The position numbers and the translations under genes are program-made. The notes under the pieces are model-generated. The model was not told the origin of the DNA and made no database searches. It saw only the letters and a program-made list of their open reading frames with translations. Positions 25,645-34,399 of a DNA stretch of 64,000 bases are shown one piece after another. Location: contig NZ_FOIV01000001.1 in the NCBI RefSeq assembly GCF_900109055.1, forward strand, positions 788,682 to 852,681, read 5' to 3'. Origin of the DNA: Prevotella sp. khp7 (lineage in GTDB: Bacteria; Bacteroidota; Bacteroidia; Bacteroidales; Bacteroidaceae). Each line of letters begins with the position of its first letter. Positions within the stretch are counted from its first letter, which is position 1.

Positions 25645-25676
25645 TTTGGTTATTCGCTCTTTTTACACTATCTTTG
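25645..25676 (+). promoter_or_regulatory. Promoter of the sppA-lpxK-punA-thiL operon
   Basis: TTTG (25645-25648), 20 bases, TATCTTTG (25669-25676). It lies inside the longer reading frame ahead of sppA and so excludes the upstream starts. Confidence 0.85.
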
Positions 25677-25706
25677 CCCACAGTTTACGTAAACCAACAA
25701 CTAATT

Positions 25707-27515
25707 ATGAAGCAGTTTTTTAAAATGACTCTGGCCACAATATGTGGTATTGCCATCTTCCTGGTGGTATCTGGACTATTTCTCGTGATCTCACTGGTTG
25801 GCATGATTGCCAGCGATTCAGCATCGACCAAGGTAAAGGACAACTCTGTCTTCGTAATCAAACTGGACGGGACTGTCAACGAGCGGGCTGAAAGCGGTTC
25901 GCCTCTTGACGCATTTCTGAATATGGGAGACATGAGCGCCATGGGCCTTGACGACCTGAAATCATGTATTAAGAAAGCCAAGAACAACGATAATATTAAA
26001 GGTATATATCTGGAAGGTGGTGTGGCCTCCTTCGATTCGCCTGCCACTGCTCAGCAGTTGCGCGACGCTCTGAAAGACTTCAAGAAGAGCGGTAAGTGGA
26101 TCGTGGCCTATGCCGACCAATATCTGCAAGGAGCCTACTATGTTGCTTCTGTGGCAGACAAGATTTACCTAAACGCCGAGGGTGCCATTGACTTCAAGGG
26201 ACTCGGCGGCAAGAGCGAATACTATAAAGGGCTCTTCGACAAGCTGGGCATCAAGTATCAGGTGGCCAAAGTAGGAAAGTACAAGAGCTACGTGGAGAGC
26301 AACACCCTGACGGGCATGAGCGAGTACGACCGCGAACAGCGCACCGTATTATATAACGGCATCTGGCAGTACTGGCTGAAGGATATCGCCGAGAGTCGCA
26401 AGGTGACACCTGAGCAGCTGAACAAACTGGCAGACGAGAGCATCGTGGCTCTTTTAAACACAGACGACTACGTGAAAGCCAAACTCATCGACAAGGTGCT
26501 GTTCCCTGAAGATATCAAGGCAGAGATCAAGGGCCGTCTGAAGCTCGACGAGGATGACGACGTCAACCAGCTGAGTCTGGCAGACATGCTGAACGTGAAG
26601 ACAAAAAACAAGATGGATGGCGAGAAGATTGCTATCTACTACGCATATGGCAACATCGTTGACAGCGACGCCATGGATCTGCTGTCGGGCTCTGGCCACA
26701 GCATCGTAGGTAAGTCCACTGCAGAGGATCTGCGCAAACTGGCAGACGATGACGACGTGAAGGCGGTGGTGTTCCGTGTAAACTCCGGCGGCGGTAGTGC
26801 TGTAGCTTCTGAGCAGATCCGCCATGCCATCAAGCTGCTGAAGGCCAAGAAACCTGTGGTTGTATCGATGGGTGGTGCAGCTGCTTCCGGTGGTTACTGG
26901 ATCAGTTCATCGGCCAACTACATCATTGCAGAACCGACCACCATCACCGGTAGCATCGGTATCTTCGGTCTTATTCCTAACTTCAGCGGCCTGGTAACAG
27001 ACAAACTGGGTGTGACCTTCGACGGCGTGACCACCAACAAGTTTACTGACTACGAGACCAACCTCATACTTAGCAAGGATAACGCTGAAGAGATGAAACA
27101 GTTGCAGACTTACATAGATCGTGGTTACCAGAACTTCCTGAACATCGTATCGGAAGGTCGCGGACTGAAGCCTGCCGAGGTTGACTCAATCGGACAGGGC
27201 CGCGTCTGGCTGGCTACCGATGCTGTAAAGATCAAGCTTGTAGACAAGATCGGCAGTTTGGGTGACGCCGTGAAGAAGGCTGCCGAACTGGCCAAACTGG
27301 ATGAATACTACACGTCTGCCTATCCCACAAAAGGCAGTTGGCTGGATCAGTTCATGTCTTCTGAAGAGAAGGGCAGCTATCTTGACAGCAAGTTGCGCCA
27401 GGAGCTACAGGTACTGCTTGGCGACCTCTACGAACCTCTGATGGAGATCCGCCAGACTGTGAAAGACGGTAGCGTTATTCAGGCTCGTATGCTCGAAGAT
27501 ATCCGTGTAAAGTAA
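25707..27515 (+). CDS. sppA: Signal peptide peptidase SppA (67K type)
   Basis: Starting at the ATG 25707 (after the promoter at 25645) gives 602 residues, the length of the long, duplicated SppA form. An N-terminal membrane segment (about 10-35) anchors the enzyme. Motifs are VGKYKSYVESNTLTGMS (general base Lys193), VFRVNSGGGSAVASEQI and SMGGAAASGGYWISSSANYI (nucleophile Ser394), matching the Lys/Ser dyad of E. coli SppA. It degrades cleaved signal peptides in the inner membrane. It is the first gene of an operon; lpxK follows after 7 bases. Confidence 0.95.
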   Translation: MKQFFKMTLATICGIAIFLVVSGLFLVISLVGMIASDSASTKVKDNSVFVIKLDGTVNERAESGSPLDAFLNMGDMSAMGLDDLKSCIKKAKNNDNIKGIYLEGGVASFDSPATAQQLRDALKDFKKSGKWIVAYADQYLQGAYYVASVADKIYLNAEGAIDFKGLGGKSEYYKGLFDKLGIKYQVAKVGKYKSYVESNTLTGMSEYDREQRTVLYNGIWQYWLKDIAESRKVTPEQLNKLADESIVALLNTDDYVKAKLIDKVLFPEDIKAEIKGRLKLDEDDDVNQLSLADMLNVKTKNKMDGEKIAIYYAYGNIVDSDAMDLLSGSGHSIVGKSTAEDLRKLADDDDVKAVVFRVNSGGGSAVASEQIRHAIKLLKAKKPVVVSMGGAAASGGYWISSSANYIIAEPTTITGSIGIFGLIPNFSGLVTDKLGVTFDGVTTNKFTDYETNLILSKDNAEEMKQLQTYIDRGYQNFLNIVSEGRGLKPAEVDSIGQGRVWLATDAVKIKLVDKIGSLGDAVKKAAELAKLDEYYTSAYPTKGSWLDQFMSSEEKGSYLDSKLRQELQVLLGDLYEPLMEIRQTVKDGSVIQARMLEDIRVK

Positions 27516-27522
27516 ATACGGG

Positions 27523-28710
27523 ATGGAAGGCGATTTCATCAATATCAATAAAAAGCTATTACCCCTGGGGTGGCTCTATGGCATAGGCGTAGGCTTCAGG
27601 AACATGCTCTTTGAGATGGGTGTCTTGAAGAGTCAGTCCTATAGTATACCTATTATATCTATAGGCAACATCACGGTGGGTGGCACTGGCAAGACACCAC
27701 ATGTGGAATATCTCATCAGACTGCTGAAAGGCAAGATGAACGTGGCCGTACTCAGCCGAGGCTATAAGAGGAAGAGCCGAGGGTTCCTAGTAGCTCAGGA
27801 GGACACACCCATGCAGAAGATCGGCGATGAGCCTTATCAGATGAAGCAGAAGTTCCCTGAGATTACGGTGGCTGTCGATAAGAAGCGTACGCGTGGTATT
27901 GAAAGACTCACTGCAGGAGCGGCGAAGAAAGACATTGATGTCATTCTGCTCGACGATGCCTTCCAGCATCGATACGTAAAGCCTGGCATTAACATCCTGC
28001 TGACAGACTATCACAGACTCTTCATCTATGATGAGCTGTTGCCTGTAGGCAGACTACGTGAGCCGATAAGAAGCAAGGACAGAGCCGATATCGTGATCGT
28101 GACGAAATGTCCGCGAGACCTGAAGCCGATGGAGTTTCGTGTCATCACCAAGGCACTGAGCCTCTATCCCTATCAGCAACTCTATTTCTCTACCCACGAA
28201 TATGACACACCTCGTGCGCTGTTCCCTGAGGCGGCCGACCATCAGACAGCACCAAAGAGCATCGACTATCTGGCCGGCAAGAACGTTCTCCTCCTGACAG
28301 GCATTGCTTCGCCTGAACAGATGGAACACGACCTGACACCTATCGTTGCAAACCTGACACCGCTCAGTTTCAGCGATCATCATCAATTCAAATCTAAGGA
28401 CGTGACACGAATCAACGACACCTTCAACTCCCTGCCTGAGCCAAAGATGATTGTTACGACGGAGAAAGACGCAACACGACTTACTCAGATTGAAGGACTC
28501 AGCGAAGAAGTGCGCAAGAGCCTATACGTTCTTCCCATTCACATCACCCTGATGCAGGATCAGGAGAAGGTGTTCAATAAAAACATTTTAGGTTATGTAC
28601 GAAAGAATTCAAGAAACAGCATCCTGGCTAAAGGCAAGGATGACAACAAATCCAAAGACAGCAATCATACTGGGGACAGGCCTCGGACAATTAGCTTCAG
28701 AAATCACTGA
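27523..28710 (+). CDS. lpxK: Tetraacyldisaccharide 4'-kinase LpxK
   Basis: A 395-residue protein with the LpxK core SIPIISIGNITVGGTGKTPHVEYL (P-loop about 53-58), AVLSRGYKRKSRGFL, DVILLDDAFQHRYVKPGINILL and GRLREP. It phosphorylates the lipid A precursor at the inner membrane. The last 39 residues run across the start of punA in another frame (116-base overlap), are basic and polar (KGKDDNKSKDSNH), and lie beyond the usual LpxK end. The start follows sppA by 7 bases. Confidence 0.95.
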   Translation: MEGDFININKKLLPLGWLYGIGVGFRNMLFEMGVLKSQSYSIPIISIGNITVGGTGKTPHVEYLIRLLKGKMNVAVLSRGYKRKSRGFLVAQEDTPMQKIGDEPYQMKQKFPEITVAVDKKRTRGIERLTAGAAKKDIDVILLDDAFQHRYVKPGINILLTDYHRLFIYDELLPVGRLREPIRSKDRADIVIVTKCPRDLKPMEFRVITKALSLYPYQQLYFSTHEYDTPRALFPEAADHQTAPKSIDYLAGKNVLLLTGIASPEQMEHDLTPIVANLTPLSFSDHHQFKSKDVTRINDTFNSLPEPKMIVTTEKDATRLTQIEGLSEEVRKSLYVLPIHITLMQDQEKVFNKNILGYVRKNSRNSILAKGKDDNKSKDSNHTGDRPRTISFRNH

Positions 28711-29404
28711 TAAGACAGAGTACTCCTACTCTGATATTCCCAATTTCCCCGTTTCCACTGTAGAAGGTCACTCCGGTAAGCTGATCTTCGGAAAGTTAGG
28801 TGATGTAGACATACTGGCCATGCAGGGACGCTTTCACTTCTATGAGGGCTACTCGATGAAGGAAGTGACATTCCCTGTTCGTGTAATGTATGAGCTGGGC
28901 ATCAAGACGCTCTTTGTATCGAACGCAGCTGGTGGCATGAACCCAGAATTCAAAATCGGCGACCTGATGATTATCACCGACCATATCAACTTCTTCCCAG
29001 AGCACCCGCTTCGCGGCAAGAACTTCCCAACAGGTCCGCGCTTCCCCGATATGCACGAGACCTACGACCAGAAGCTGGTGGCCATAGCAGATGAGATAGC
29101 CCGCGAAAAGGGTATCAAGGTTCAGCATGGTGTTTATGTTGGCGTACAGGGTCCGACCTTCGAGACACCTGCAGAATATAAGATGTATCGCATATTGGGC
29201 GGAGATGCCGTAGGCATGTCGACTGTCCCCGAGGTAATTGTTGCTCATCACTGCGGCATCAAGACTTTCGGTGTTTCGGTGATTACCGATCTGGGAGGCT
29301 TTGACGACCCTGTTGAGGTGAGTCATGAGGAAGTACAGGAGGCTGCTAACATGGCACAGCCACTGATGACAGAGATTATGAGAGAAATGATAAAACGTAA
29401 CTAA
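28595..29404 (+). CDS. punA: Purine-nucleoside phosphorylase (inosine/guanosine type)
   Basis: A 269-residue PNP of the trimeric class: start MYERIQETASWLKARM, phosphate-binding IILGTGLGQLA, EGHSGKL, MQGRFHFYEGY, FVSNAAGGMNPEF, purine-binding QGPTFETPAEYKMYR with GMSTVPEVIVAHHCG, and VITDLGGF. It splits inosine or guanosine into base and ribose 1-phosphate. The start is well supported because the N-terminal helix is conserved, so the 116-base overlap with lpxK is real. thiL begins 2 bases after its stop. Confidence 0.95.
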   Translation: MYERIQETASWLKARMTTNPKTAIILGTGLGQLASEITDKTEYSYSDIPNFPVSTVEGHSGKLIFGKLGDVDILAMQGRFHFYEGYSMKEVTFPVRVMYELGIKTLFVSNAAGGMNPEFKIGDLMIITDHINFFPEHPLRGKNFPTGPRFPDMHETYDQKLVAIADEIAREKGIKVQHGVYVGVQGPTFETPAEYKMYRILGGDAVGMSTVPEVIVAHHCGIKTFGVSVITDLGGFDDPVEVSHEEVQEAANMAQPLMTEIMREMIKRN

Positions 29405-29406
29405 GC

Positions 29407-30471
29407 ATGGATATAGCAAAACTGGGAGAATTCGGTTTGATTGACCGACTTACAAAAGACATAGAAATCAAAAACGAGAGCACAAAGTATGGTGTAGGTG
29501 ACGACTGTGCCGTGCTCTCCTATCCTGATAAGGAAGTACTCATCACCACCGACCTGCTGATGGAGGGAGTACACTTCGACCTGACTTACATAGACCTGAA
29601 GCATCTGGGCTATAAGTCGGCCATGGTGAACATCAGCGATGTGTTTGCCATGAACGGTACACCTCGTCAGCTGACAGTATCCCTGGCCCTCAGCAAGCGT
29701 TTCACCGTAGAGGACATGGAGGAGTTTTACAGTGGACTCCGACTGGCCTGCGACAAATGGAACGTAGACATCGTTGGTGGCGACACCACATCTTCTTATA
29801 CCGGACTGGCCATCAGCATTACCTGCATCGGTGAGGCCCGTAAGGAAGATATCGTGTATCGTAACGGCGCTAAAGACACTGATCTGGTATGTGTCAGCGG
29901 CGACTTGGGCGCTGCTTATATGGGACTACAACTGCTGGAGCGCGAAAAGAGCGTATACTACCAGCAGGTGGAGGAAGCACGTAAGAAGAACGACAAGCGT
30001 GCCTTGGAAGAGCTGTCACACTTCCAGCCCGACTTCAGTGGTAAAGAGTATCTGCTTCAGCGCCAGCTACAGACGGAGGCGCGTGGTGACATCATAGAGA
30101 AGTTGCGTGAAGCAGGCATCAAGCCTACCGCTATGATGGACATCAGCGATGGTTTATCATCGGAATTGCTTCACATCTGCAAACAGTCTGGTGTGGGCTG
30201 CCGTATCTTCGAAAAGAACATCCCCATCGATTATCAAACCGCTGTAATGGCCGAAGAACTGAATATGAACGTCACAACTTGCGCACTTAACGGAGGCGAG
30301 GATTATGAGTTGTTATTCACTGTTCCCATAGGCGATCATGAGAAAATCGAGCAAATAGAGGGAATCAAGCTGATTGGACACATCACAGACGCCAAATTCG
30401 GAAAAGTGCTCGTAACCCGTGATAATCAGGAGTTTGAGTTGAAAGCACAGGGGTGGAACCCACTTTCATAG
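29407..30471 (+). CDS. thiL: Thiamine-monophosphate kinase ThiL
   Basis: A 354-residue ThiL: LGEFGLIDRL at the start, GVGDDCAVL, TTDLLMEGVHFDL, GYKSAMVNISDVFAMNGTPRQLTVSLAL, VGGDTTSS, and near the C-terminus MMDISDGLSSELLHI and NGGEDYELLFTV. It phosphorylates thiamine monophosphate to thiamine diphosphate in the cytoplasm. Last gene of the sppA operon. A separate strong promoter for the tRNA begins 32 bases later. Confidence 0.96.
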   Translation: MDIAKLGEFGLIDRLTKDIEIKNESTKYGVGDDCAVLSYPDKEVLITTDLLMEGVHFDLTYIDLKHLGYKSAMVNISDVFAMNGTPRQLTVSLALSKRFTVEDMEEFYSGLRLACDKWNVDIVGGDTTSSYTGLAISITCIGEARKEDIVYRNGAKDTDLVCVSGDLGAAYMGLQLLEREKSVYYQQVEEARKKNDKRALEELSHFQPDFSGKEYLLQRQLQTEARGDIIEKLREAGIKPTAMMDISDGLSSELLHICKQSGVGCRIFEKNIPIDYQTAVMAEELNMNVTTCALNGGEDYELLFTVPIGDHEKIEQIEGIKLIGHITDAKFGKVLVTRDNQEFELKAQGWNPLS

Positions 30472-30502
30472 ATAACTTTTTTCAAAAAAAGTCGCTCAAA
30501 TA

Positions 30503-30534
30503 TTTGGTGGGTTCAAAAAAAGGTTGTACCTTTG
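30503..30534 (+). promoter_or_regulatory. Promoter of tRNA-Phe
   Basis: TTTG (30503-30506), 20 bases, TACCTTTG (30527-30534), 37 bases before the tRNA. It is a full match to the Bacteroidetes consensus. Confidence 0.85.
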
Positions 30535-30571
30535 CACCCGCAAAACGAAAGGAATTGCAAATTGACATGAT

Positions 30572-30644
30572 GGTGCCTTAGCTCAGTTGGTAGAGCATCG
30601 GACTGAAAATCCGTGTGTCCCCGGTTCGATTCCTGGAGGTACCA
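30572..30644 (+). tRNA. tRNA-Phe (anticodon GAA)
   Basis: A 73-base cloverleaf: acceptor arms GGTGCCT (30572-30578) and AGGTACC (30637-30643), D arm GCTCAGTTGGTAGAGC, anticodon loop CTGAAAA with GAA, T loop TTCGATT. The CCA end is not encoded. Two stem positions do not pair as read: T27-T43 at the top of the anticodon stem and C51-T63 in the T stem. The overall fold is clear. Confidence 0.95.
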
Positions 30645-30660
30645 CTCCTCCTTTCATTAG

Positions 30661-30690
30661 CCCGGTTTCGCATAATGGCGGCCGGGTTTT
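30661..30690 (+). terminator. tRNA-Phe terminator
   Basis: CCCGG (30661-30665) pairs with CCGGG (30682-30686) with an inner CGC/GCG, followed by six T. It lies 16 bases after the tRNA. Confidence 0.7.
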
Positions 30691-30717
30691 TTCTTTATAA
30701 CCTAAACAGTAAGCAAT

Positions 30718-31548
30718 ATGGGTATAGTTATTGGTATTGATGTGGGCATCTCGACCACAAAGATTGTAGGAATTAAGAACGGTAAGGTATCGGCTCCGAT
30801 TCATATCACAGCTGCCGACCCCATCACATCTCTTTATGGTGCCTTCGGAAAATACCTGCACGATAACGACATCGACCTGAAAGAGGTTGAACAGGTGATG
30901 CTGACTGGTGTAGGAGCTGCCTATATCGATCAACCCATCTACGGACTACCGACAGCCAAGTCTGAAGAATTTGTTGCCGACGGCCTCGGGGCCCGTTTTG
31001 AATCAAAACTCGATCACACCATCGTGGTATCTATGGGAACAGGTACATCGTTCGTGAAATGCGATGGCAACGAGATGAAGCATATAGGTGGTATCGGCGT
31101 TGGAGGCGGAACACTGCAAGGACTGGCTCGTATCATGCTCAACACCAGCGACATCAAGCAAGTGGCAGAGATGGCCAAGCATGGCAACATACGCCATATC
31201 GACCTGACCATCGGTGATATCAGTGCAATCCCCGTTCCCGGACTTACAATGGACACGACAGCATCGAACTTTGCCAACGCCAAGAGCGATGCTTCAAAGG
31301 AAGATATTGCCGCCGGTCTCATACACATGGTACTACAGTCGATAGGATCAGCCGCCTGGCTCGCTTCGCTCGGCAGTGACATCCGCGACTTCGTGCTCAT
31401 TGGCAATCTGTCGCTACTGCCCCAATGCAAGGAGGTATTCCCCGCCCTTGAGACGCTCTACAATATCCGTTTCCACATTCCCAAATATTCGCAGTATTGC
31501 ACAGCCATCGGAGCAGCCCTCGACTATACAATCAATGGCACCAAATAA
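30718..31548 (+). CDS. coaW: Type II pantothenate kinase
   Basis: A 276-residue ASKHA-fold kinase: phosphate loop MGIVIGIDVGISTTKIVGI, VVSMGTGTSFVKCDG, GIGVGGGTLQGLARIML and a C-terminal IGAALDYTINGTK. This order and length fit the type II (CoaW) pantothenate kinase found in Bacteroidales and Staphylococcus, rather than CoaA or CoaX. It phosphorylates pantothenate, the first step of CoA synthesis. It sits alone between tRNA-Phe and the trp leader. Confidence 0.9.
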   Translation: MGIVIGIDVGISTTKIVGIKNGKVSAPIHITAADPITSLYGAFGKYLHDNDIDLKEVEQVMLTGVGAAYIDQPIYGLPTAKSEEFVADGLGARFESKLDHTIVVSMGTGTSFVKCDGNEMKHIGGIGVGGGTLQGLARIMLNTSDIKQVAEMAKHGNIRHIDLTIGDISAIPVPGLTMDTTASNFANAKSDASKEDIAAGLIHMVLQSIGSAAWLASLGSDIRDFVLIGNLSLLPQCKEVFPALETLYNIRFHIPKYSQYCTAIGAALDYTINGTK

Positions 31549-31575
31549 AAAAGTTATCAAAAAAACGCCTAAAAA

Positions 31576-31607
31576 TTTGGCAGATTGAAAGATAATACAT
31601 AACTTTG
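31576..31607 (+). promoter_or_regulatory. trp operon promoter
   Basis: TTTG (31576-31579), 20 bases, TAACTTTG (31600-31607). It predicts an mRNA start near 31612, about 30 bases before the leader peptide. Confidence 0.85.
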
Positions 31608-31645
31608 CAGCCGAAACGTTACAAAAAGAGCAAAATTAGAACAAA

Positions 31646-31702
31646 ATGATTATATCAGCAAACAATTGGTGGTGGCGCAACTCAAGATTAAAAGAATCGT
31701 GA
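31646..31702 (+). CDS. trpL: trp operon leader peptide
   Basis: An 18-residue reading frame, MIISANNWWWRNSRLKES, with three consecutive Trp codons at 31667-31675. It lies between the trp promoter and an intrinsic terminator, the classic layout for attenuation by ribosome stalling at Trp codons. GGT-GG-CGC in and after the Trp codons (31671-31678) can pair with GCGTACC (31713-31719), a possible pause hairpin. A bacteroid-trp leader class is known in this phylum; this looks like a member. Confidence 0.88.
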   Translation: MIISANNWWWRNSRLKES

Positions 31703-31740
31703 GAAGATAGCCGCGTACCTGAGTTTGTACAAGAAATAAT

Positions 31741-31772
31741 AAAAGGCCTGTCGTTCTTACGACGGGCCTTTT
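31741..31772 (+). terminator. trp attenuator terminator
   Basis: AAAAGGCCTGTCG / CGACGGGCCTTTT, a 13-bp stem with one G-U pair and a 6-base loop, ending in four T, 39 bases before trpB. It would stop transcription when the leader peptide is translated without stalling. Confidence 0.9.
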
Positions 31773-31811
31773 AAAGTTTAAACAGGGATTCAATATAAAA
31801 CAAATAAAAAT

Positions 31812-33017
31812 ATGAGCAATTATCAAGTTGACAAAAACGGTTTCTACGGAGAGTTTGGAGGCGCCTATGTGCCAGAGATTCTCTACAAATGTGTTCACGA
31901 CCTGCAGGAAGCCTATCTGCCGATCATTGAGTCGGAGGAGTTCAAGAAGGAATATCATGCCCTACTGAAGGACTATGTAGGGCGTCCGTCACCTCTCTAC
32001 TTTGCCAAACGAATGAGTGAGAAGTATGGCTGCAAACTCTATCTGAAGCGTGAAGACCTGAACCACACCGGTGCCCACAAGATCAACAACACCATCGGAC
32101 AGATTCTACTGGCTAAGAAAATGGGAAAGACACGCATCATTGCCGAGACTGGTGCAGGACAGCATGGTGTGGCCACAGCAACAGTCTGTGCGCTGATGAA
32201 CATGAAATGCGAGGTGTTTATGGGTGCTACAGATGTGGAGCGACAGCACACTAACGTAGAGCGCATGAAGATGCTGGGAGCTGAGGTACATCCTGTTCGT
32301 ACAGGTAACATGACACTGAGCGATGCCTGCAGTGAGGCCATTCGCGACTGGTGTTGTCATCCCAGCGACACTTTCTACATCGTGGGATCTACCATGGGGC
32401 CTCATCCCTACCCTGACCTCGTGGCAAAGATGCAGAGTGTTATCTCAGAGGAAATCAAATGGCAACTTGAAGAGAAAGAGGGGCGCAACTACCCCGACTA
32501 TCTCATAGCATGTATAGGAGGCGGAAGCAATGCCGCTGGTACCATCTACCACTACATGGATGACGAGCGAGTGAAGATTGTTCTGGCAGAGGCAGGAGGC
32601 CATGGCTGGGAGACCAATCACACGGCGGCAACCATACATAAAGGCAAGACAGGAATACTGCATGGCGCAAAGATGCTTGTCATGCAAAACGAAGACGGCC
32701 AGATAGAGGAAGCCTTCACCATCAGTGCTGGTCTGGACTACCCGGGCGTTGGACCAATGCACTGTAATATGGCCAAGCAAGGTCGCACTCAGGTTCTGAG
32801 CATCAATGACGACGAAGCCATCTATGGCGGCTACGAACTGACTCGCATGGAGGGTATCATCCCCGCTATTGAGAGTGCGCATGCCATCGCTGCGCTGAAG
32901 AAACTGAAGTTCCAGCCCAACGATGTCGTCGTACTCACCGTGAGCGGACGAGGCGACAAAGATGTAGAGACTTACTTGAACAACAAACAAATGGCTAAGG
33001 AATATGGAAACTTTTAA
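31812..33017 (+). CDS. trpB: Tryptophan synthase beta chain
   Basis: A 401-residue TrpB: GEFGGAYVPEILY, the PLP-lysine motif KREDLNHTGAHKINN, ETGAGQHGVATATVCAL, GGGSNAAG and the C-terminal VVLTVSGRGDKDVETY. It joins indole and serine to make tryptophan, in complex with TrpA. It is the first gene of the operon and overlaps trpE by 14 bases, so the two are probably translationally coupled. Confidence 0.98.
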   Translation: MSNYQVDKNGFYGEFGGAYVPEILYKCVHDLQEAYLPIIESEEFKKEYHALLKDYVGRPSPLYFAKRMSEKYGCKLYLKREDLNHTGAHKINNTIGQILLAKKMGKTRIIAETGAGQHGVATATVCALMNMKCEVFMGATDVERQHTNVERMKMLGAEVHPVRTGNMTLSDACSEAIRDWCCHPSDTFYIVGSTMGPHPYPDLVAKMQSVISEEIKWQLEEKEGRNYPDYLIACIGGGSNAAGTIYHYMDDERVKIVLAEAGGHGWETNHTAATIHKGKTGILHGAKMLVMQNEDGQIEEAFTISAGLDYPGVGPMHCNMAKQGRTQVLSINDDEAIYGGYELTRMEGIIPAIESAHAIAALKKLKFQPNDVVVLTVSGRGDKDVETYLNNKQMAKEYGNF

Positions 33018-34395
33018 ATATACCACGACAAGTCGTACAATTCTGGCTGACCTGTATACGCCTGTTGGCGTATATATGAGATTGCGTGACCTCTATCCAC
33101 AGAGTGCACTCATGGAGAGCTCAGACTATCACGACAGTAATAACTCCCACTCGTTTATCGGACTTAACCCCATTGCCAGTGTGGCCATTGGTCATGGCAT
33201 TGCCACTGTGACTTATCCCAATGGCTCCACTTTTCAACATGAGGTGAACAAGACATATCGGTCTGACAAGGCCATCCACCAGCTCATCGACCACATTGAG
33301 GTGAACGGTGAGGATGCGAAGGCATGCGGACTTTTCGGCTATACTTCGTTCAATGCCGTTCGCTATTTCGAGGATATCCCCGTAAAAGACGAGACTCAGG
33401 CAAAGAACGATGCCCCCGACCTGCTATATATATTATATAAGGTGGTGATCGTGTTTGACCATCATAACAACACGCTAAAGGTGGTAACTCTTGGCGATGC
33501 CGAAGACATTGACAACGTGCTCCGTGCCATGAACAAGGCTAGCGTAAAGGCCTACGACTTCCACCCTGTCGGCGATGTCAGGAGCACACTGACCGACGAG
33601 GAACATAAAGCCAACATTCGTCGGGGTATTCAGCACTGCCTGCGCGGCGACGTGTTCCAGATCGTACTCAGTCGTCGTTTTATCCAGAAATACGAGGGTG
33701 ACGACTTCAAGCTTTACCGCGCCCTGAGAAGCATCAACCCTTCACCCTATCTGTTCTACTTTGACTTCGGAGGTTTCCGCATCTTCGGTTCCTCGCCAGA
33801 AACCCATTGTCGTGTAGAAGGCAATACGGCATATATCGACCCTATAGCCGGTACGACCAAGCGTACGGGCGATGCAGAGGCAGACCGCCAAGGAGCCGAG
33901 TATCTGCGCAACGATCCCAAGGAGAACGCAGAACACGTGATGCTGGTAGACCTGGCCCGCAACGACCTGAGTCGCAACTGCCACAATGTGAAAGTCGACT
34001 TCTATAAGGACCTTCAGTACTACAGCCACGTCATCCATCTGGTCTCTCGCGTCAGCGGTCAGCTTGATGAAGGCGCCGACCCCATCAAAGCGTTTATCGA
34101 CACCTTCCCTGCCGGAACTCTCTCAGGAGCGCCTAAGGTACGTGCCATGCAACTCATTTCAGAATACGAGCCCCACAATCGCGGAGCATATGGCGGTTGC
34201 ATAGGTATCATAGGTCTGGATGGTTCACTCAATCAGGCCATCACCATCCGCACCTTTGTTTCTCGCAATGGAGAGCTCTGGTTCCAAGCGGGTGGCGGTA
34301 TCGTTGCTAAGAGCGATGAGGATTATGAGCTGCAAGAAGTAAACAATAAACTCGGTGCTCTGCGTCGTGCAATATTAATGGCTGAAAAAATGTAA
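33004..34395 (+). CDS. trpE: Anthranilate synthase component I
   Basis: A 463-residue chorismate-binding enzyme: N-terminal tryptophan-binding-like segment with ALMESSDYHD, then NIRRGIQHCLRGDVFQIVLSRRF, FGSSPETHCRVEG, DPIAGTTKRTGDAEADRQ, FPAGTLSGAPKVRAM and the terminal AGGGIVAKSDEDYELQEV. It makes anthranilate from chorismate with ammonia supplied by TrpG. It begins inside the trpB end and is 4 bases ahead of trpG. Confidence 0.97.
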   Translation: METFKYTTTSRTILADLYTPVGVYMRLRDLYPQSALMESSDYHDSNNSHSFIGLNPIASVAIGHGIATVTYPNGSTFQHEVNKTYRSDKAIHQLIDHIEVNGEDAKACGLFGYTSFNAVRYFEDIPVKDETQAKNDAPDLLYILYKVVIVFDHHNNTLKVVTLGDAEDIDNVLRAMNKASVKAYDFHPVGDVRSTLTDEEHKANIRRGIQHCLRGDVFQIVLSRRFIQKYEGDDFKLYRALRSINPSPYLFYFDFGGFRIFGSSPETHCRVEGNTAYIDPIAGTTKRTGDAEADRQGAEYLRNDPKENAEHVMLVDLARNDLSRNCHNVKVDFYKDLQYYSHVIHLVSRVSGQLDEGADPIKAFIDTFPAGTLSGAPKVRAMQLISEYEPHNRGAYGGCIGIIGLDGSLNQAITIRTFVSRNGELWFQAGGGIVAKSDEDYELQEVNNKLGALRRAILMAEKM

Positions 34396-34399
34396 GATT

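Noticed and set aside
25581..25706. Upstream start for sppA giving 644 residues
   Set aside because: The promoter at 25645-25676 is inside the extension, and the family begins at the membrane segment MKQFFKMTLA.
30583..30933. A 116-codon frame antisense to tRNA-Phe and coaW
   Set aside because: It covers the tRNA and the start of a secure gene on the other strand, and its composition is that of an antisense shadow.
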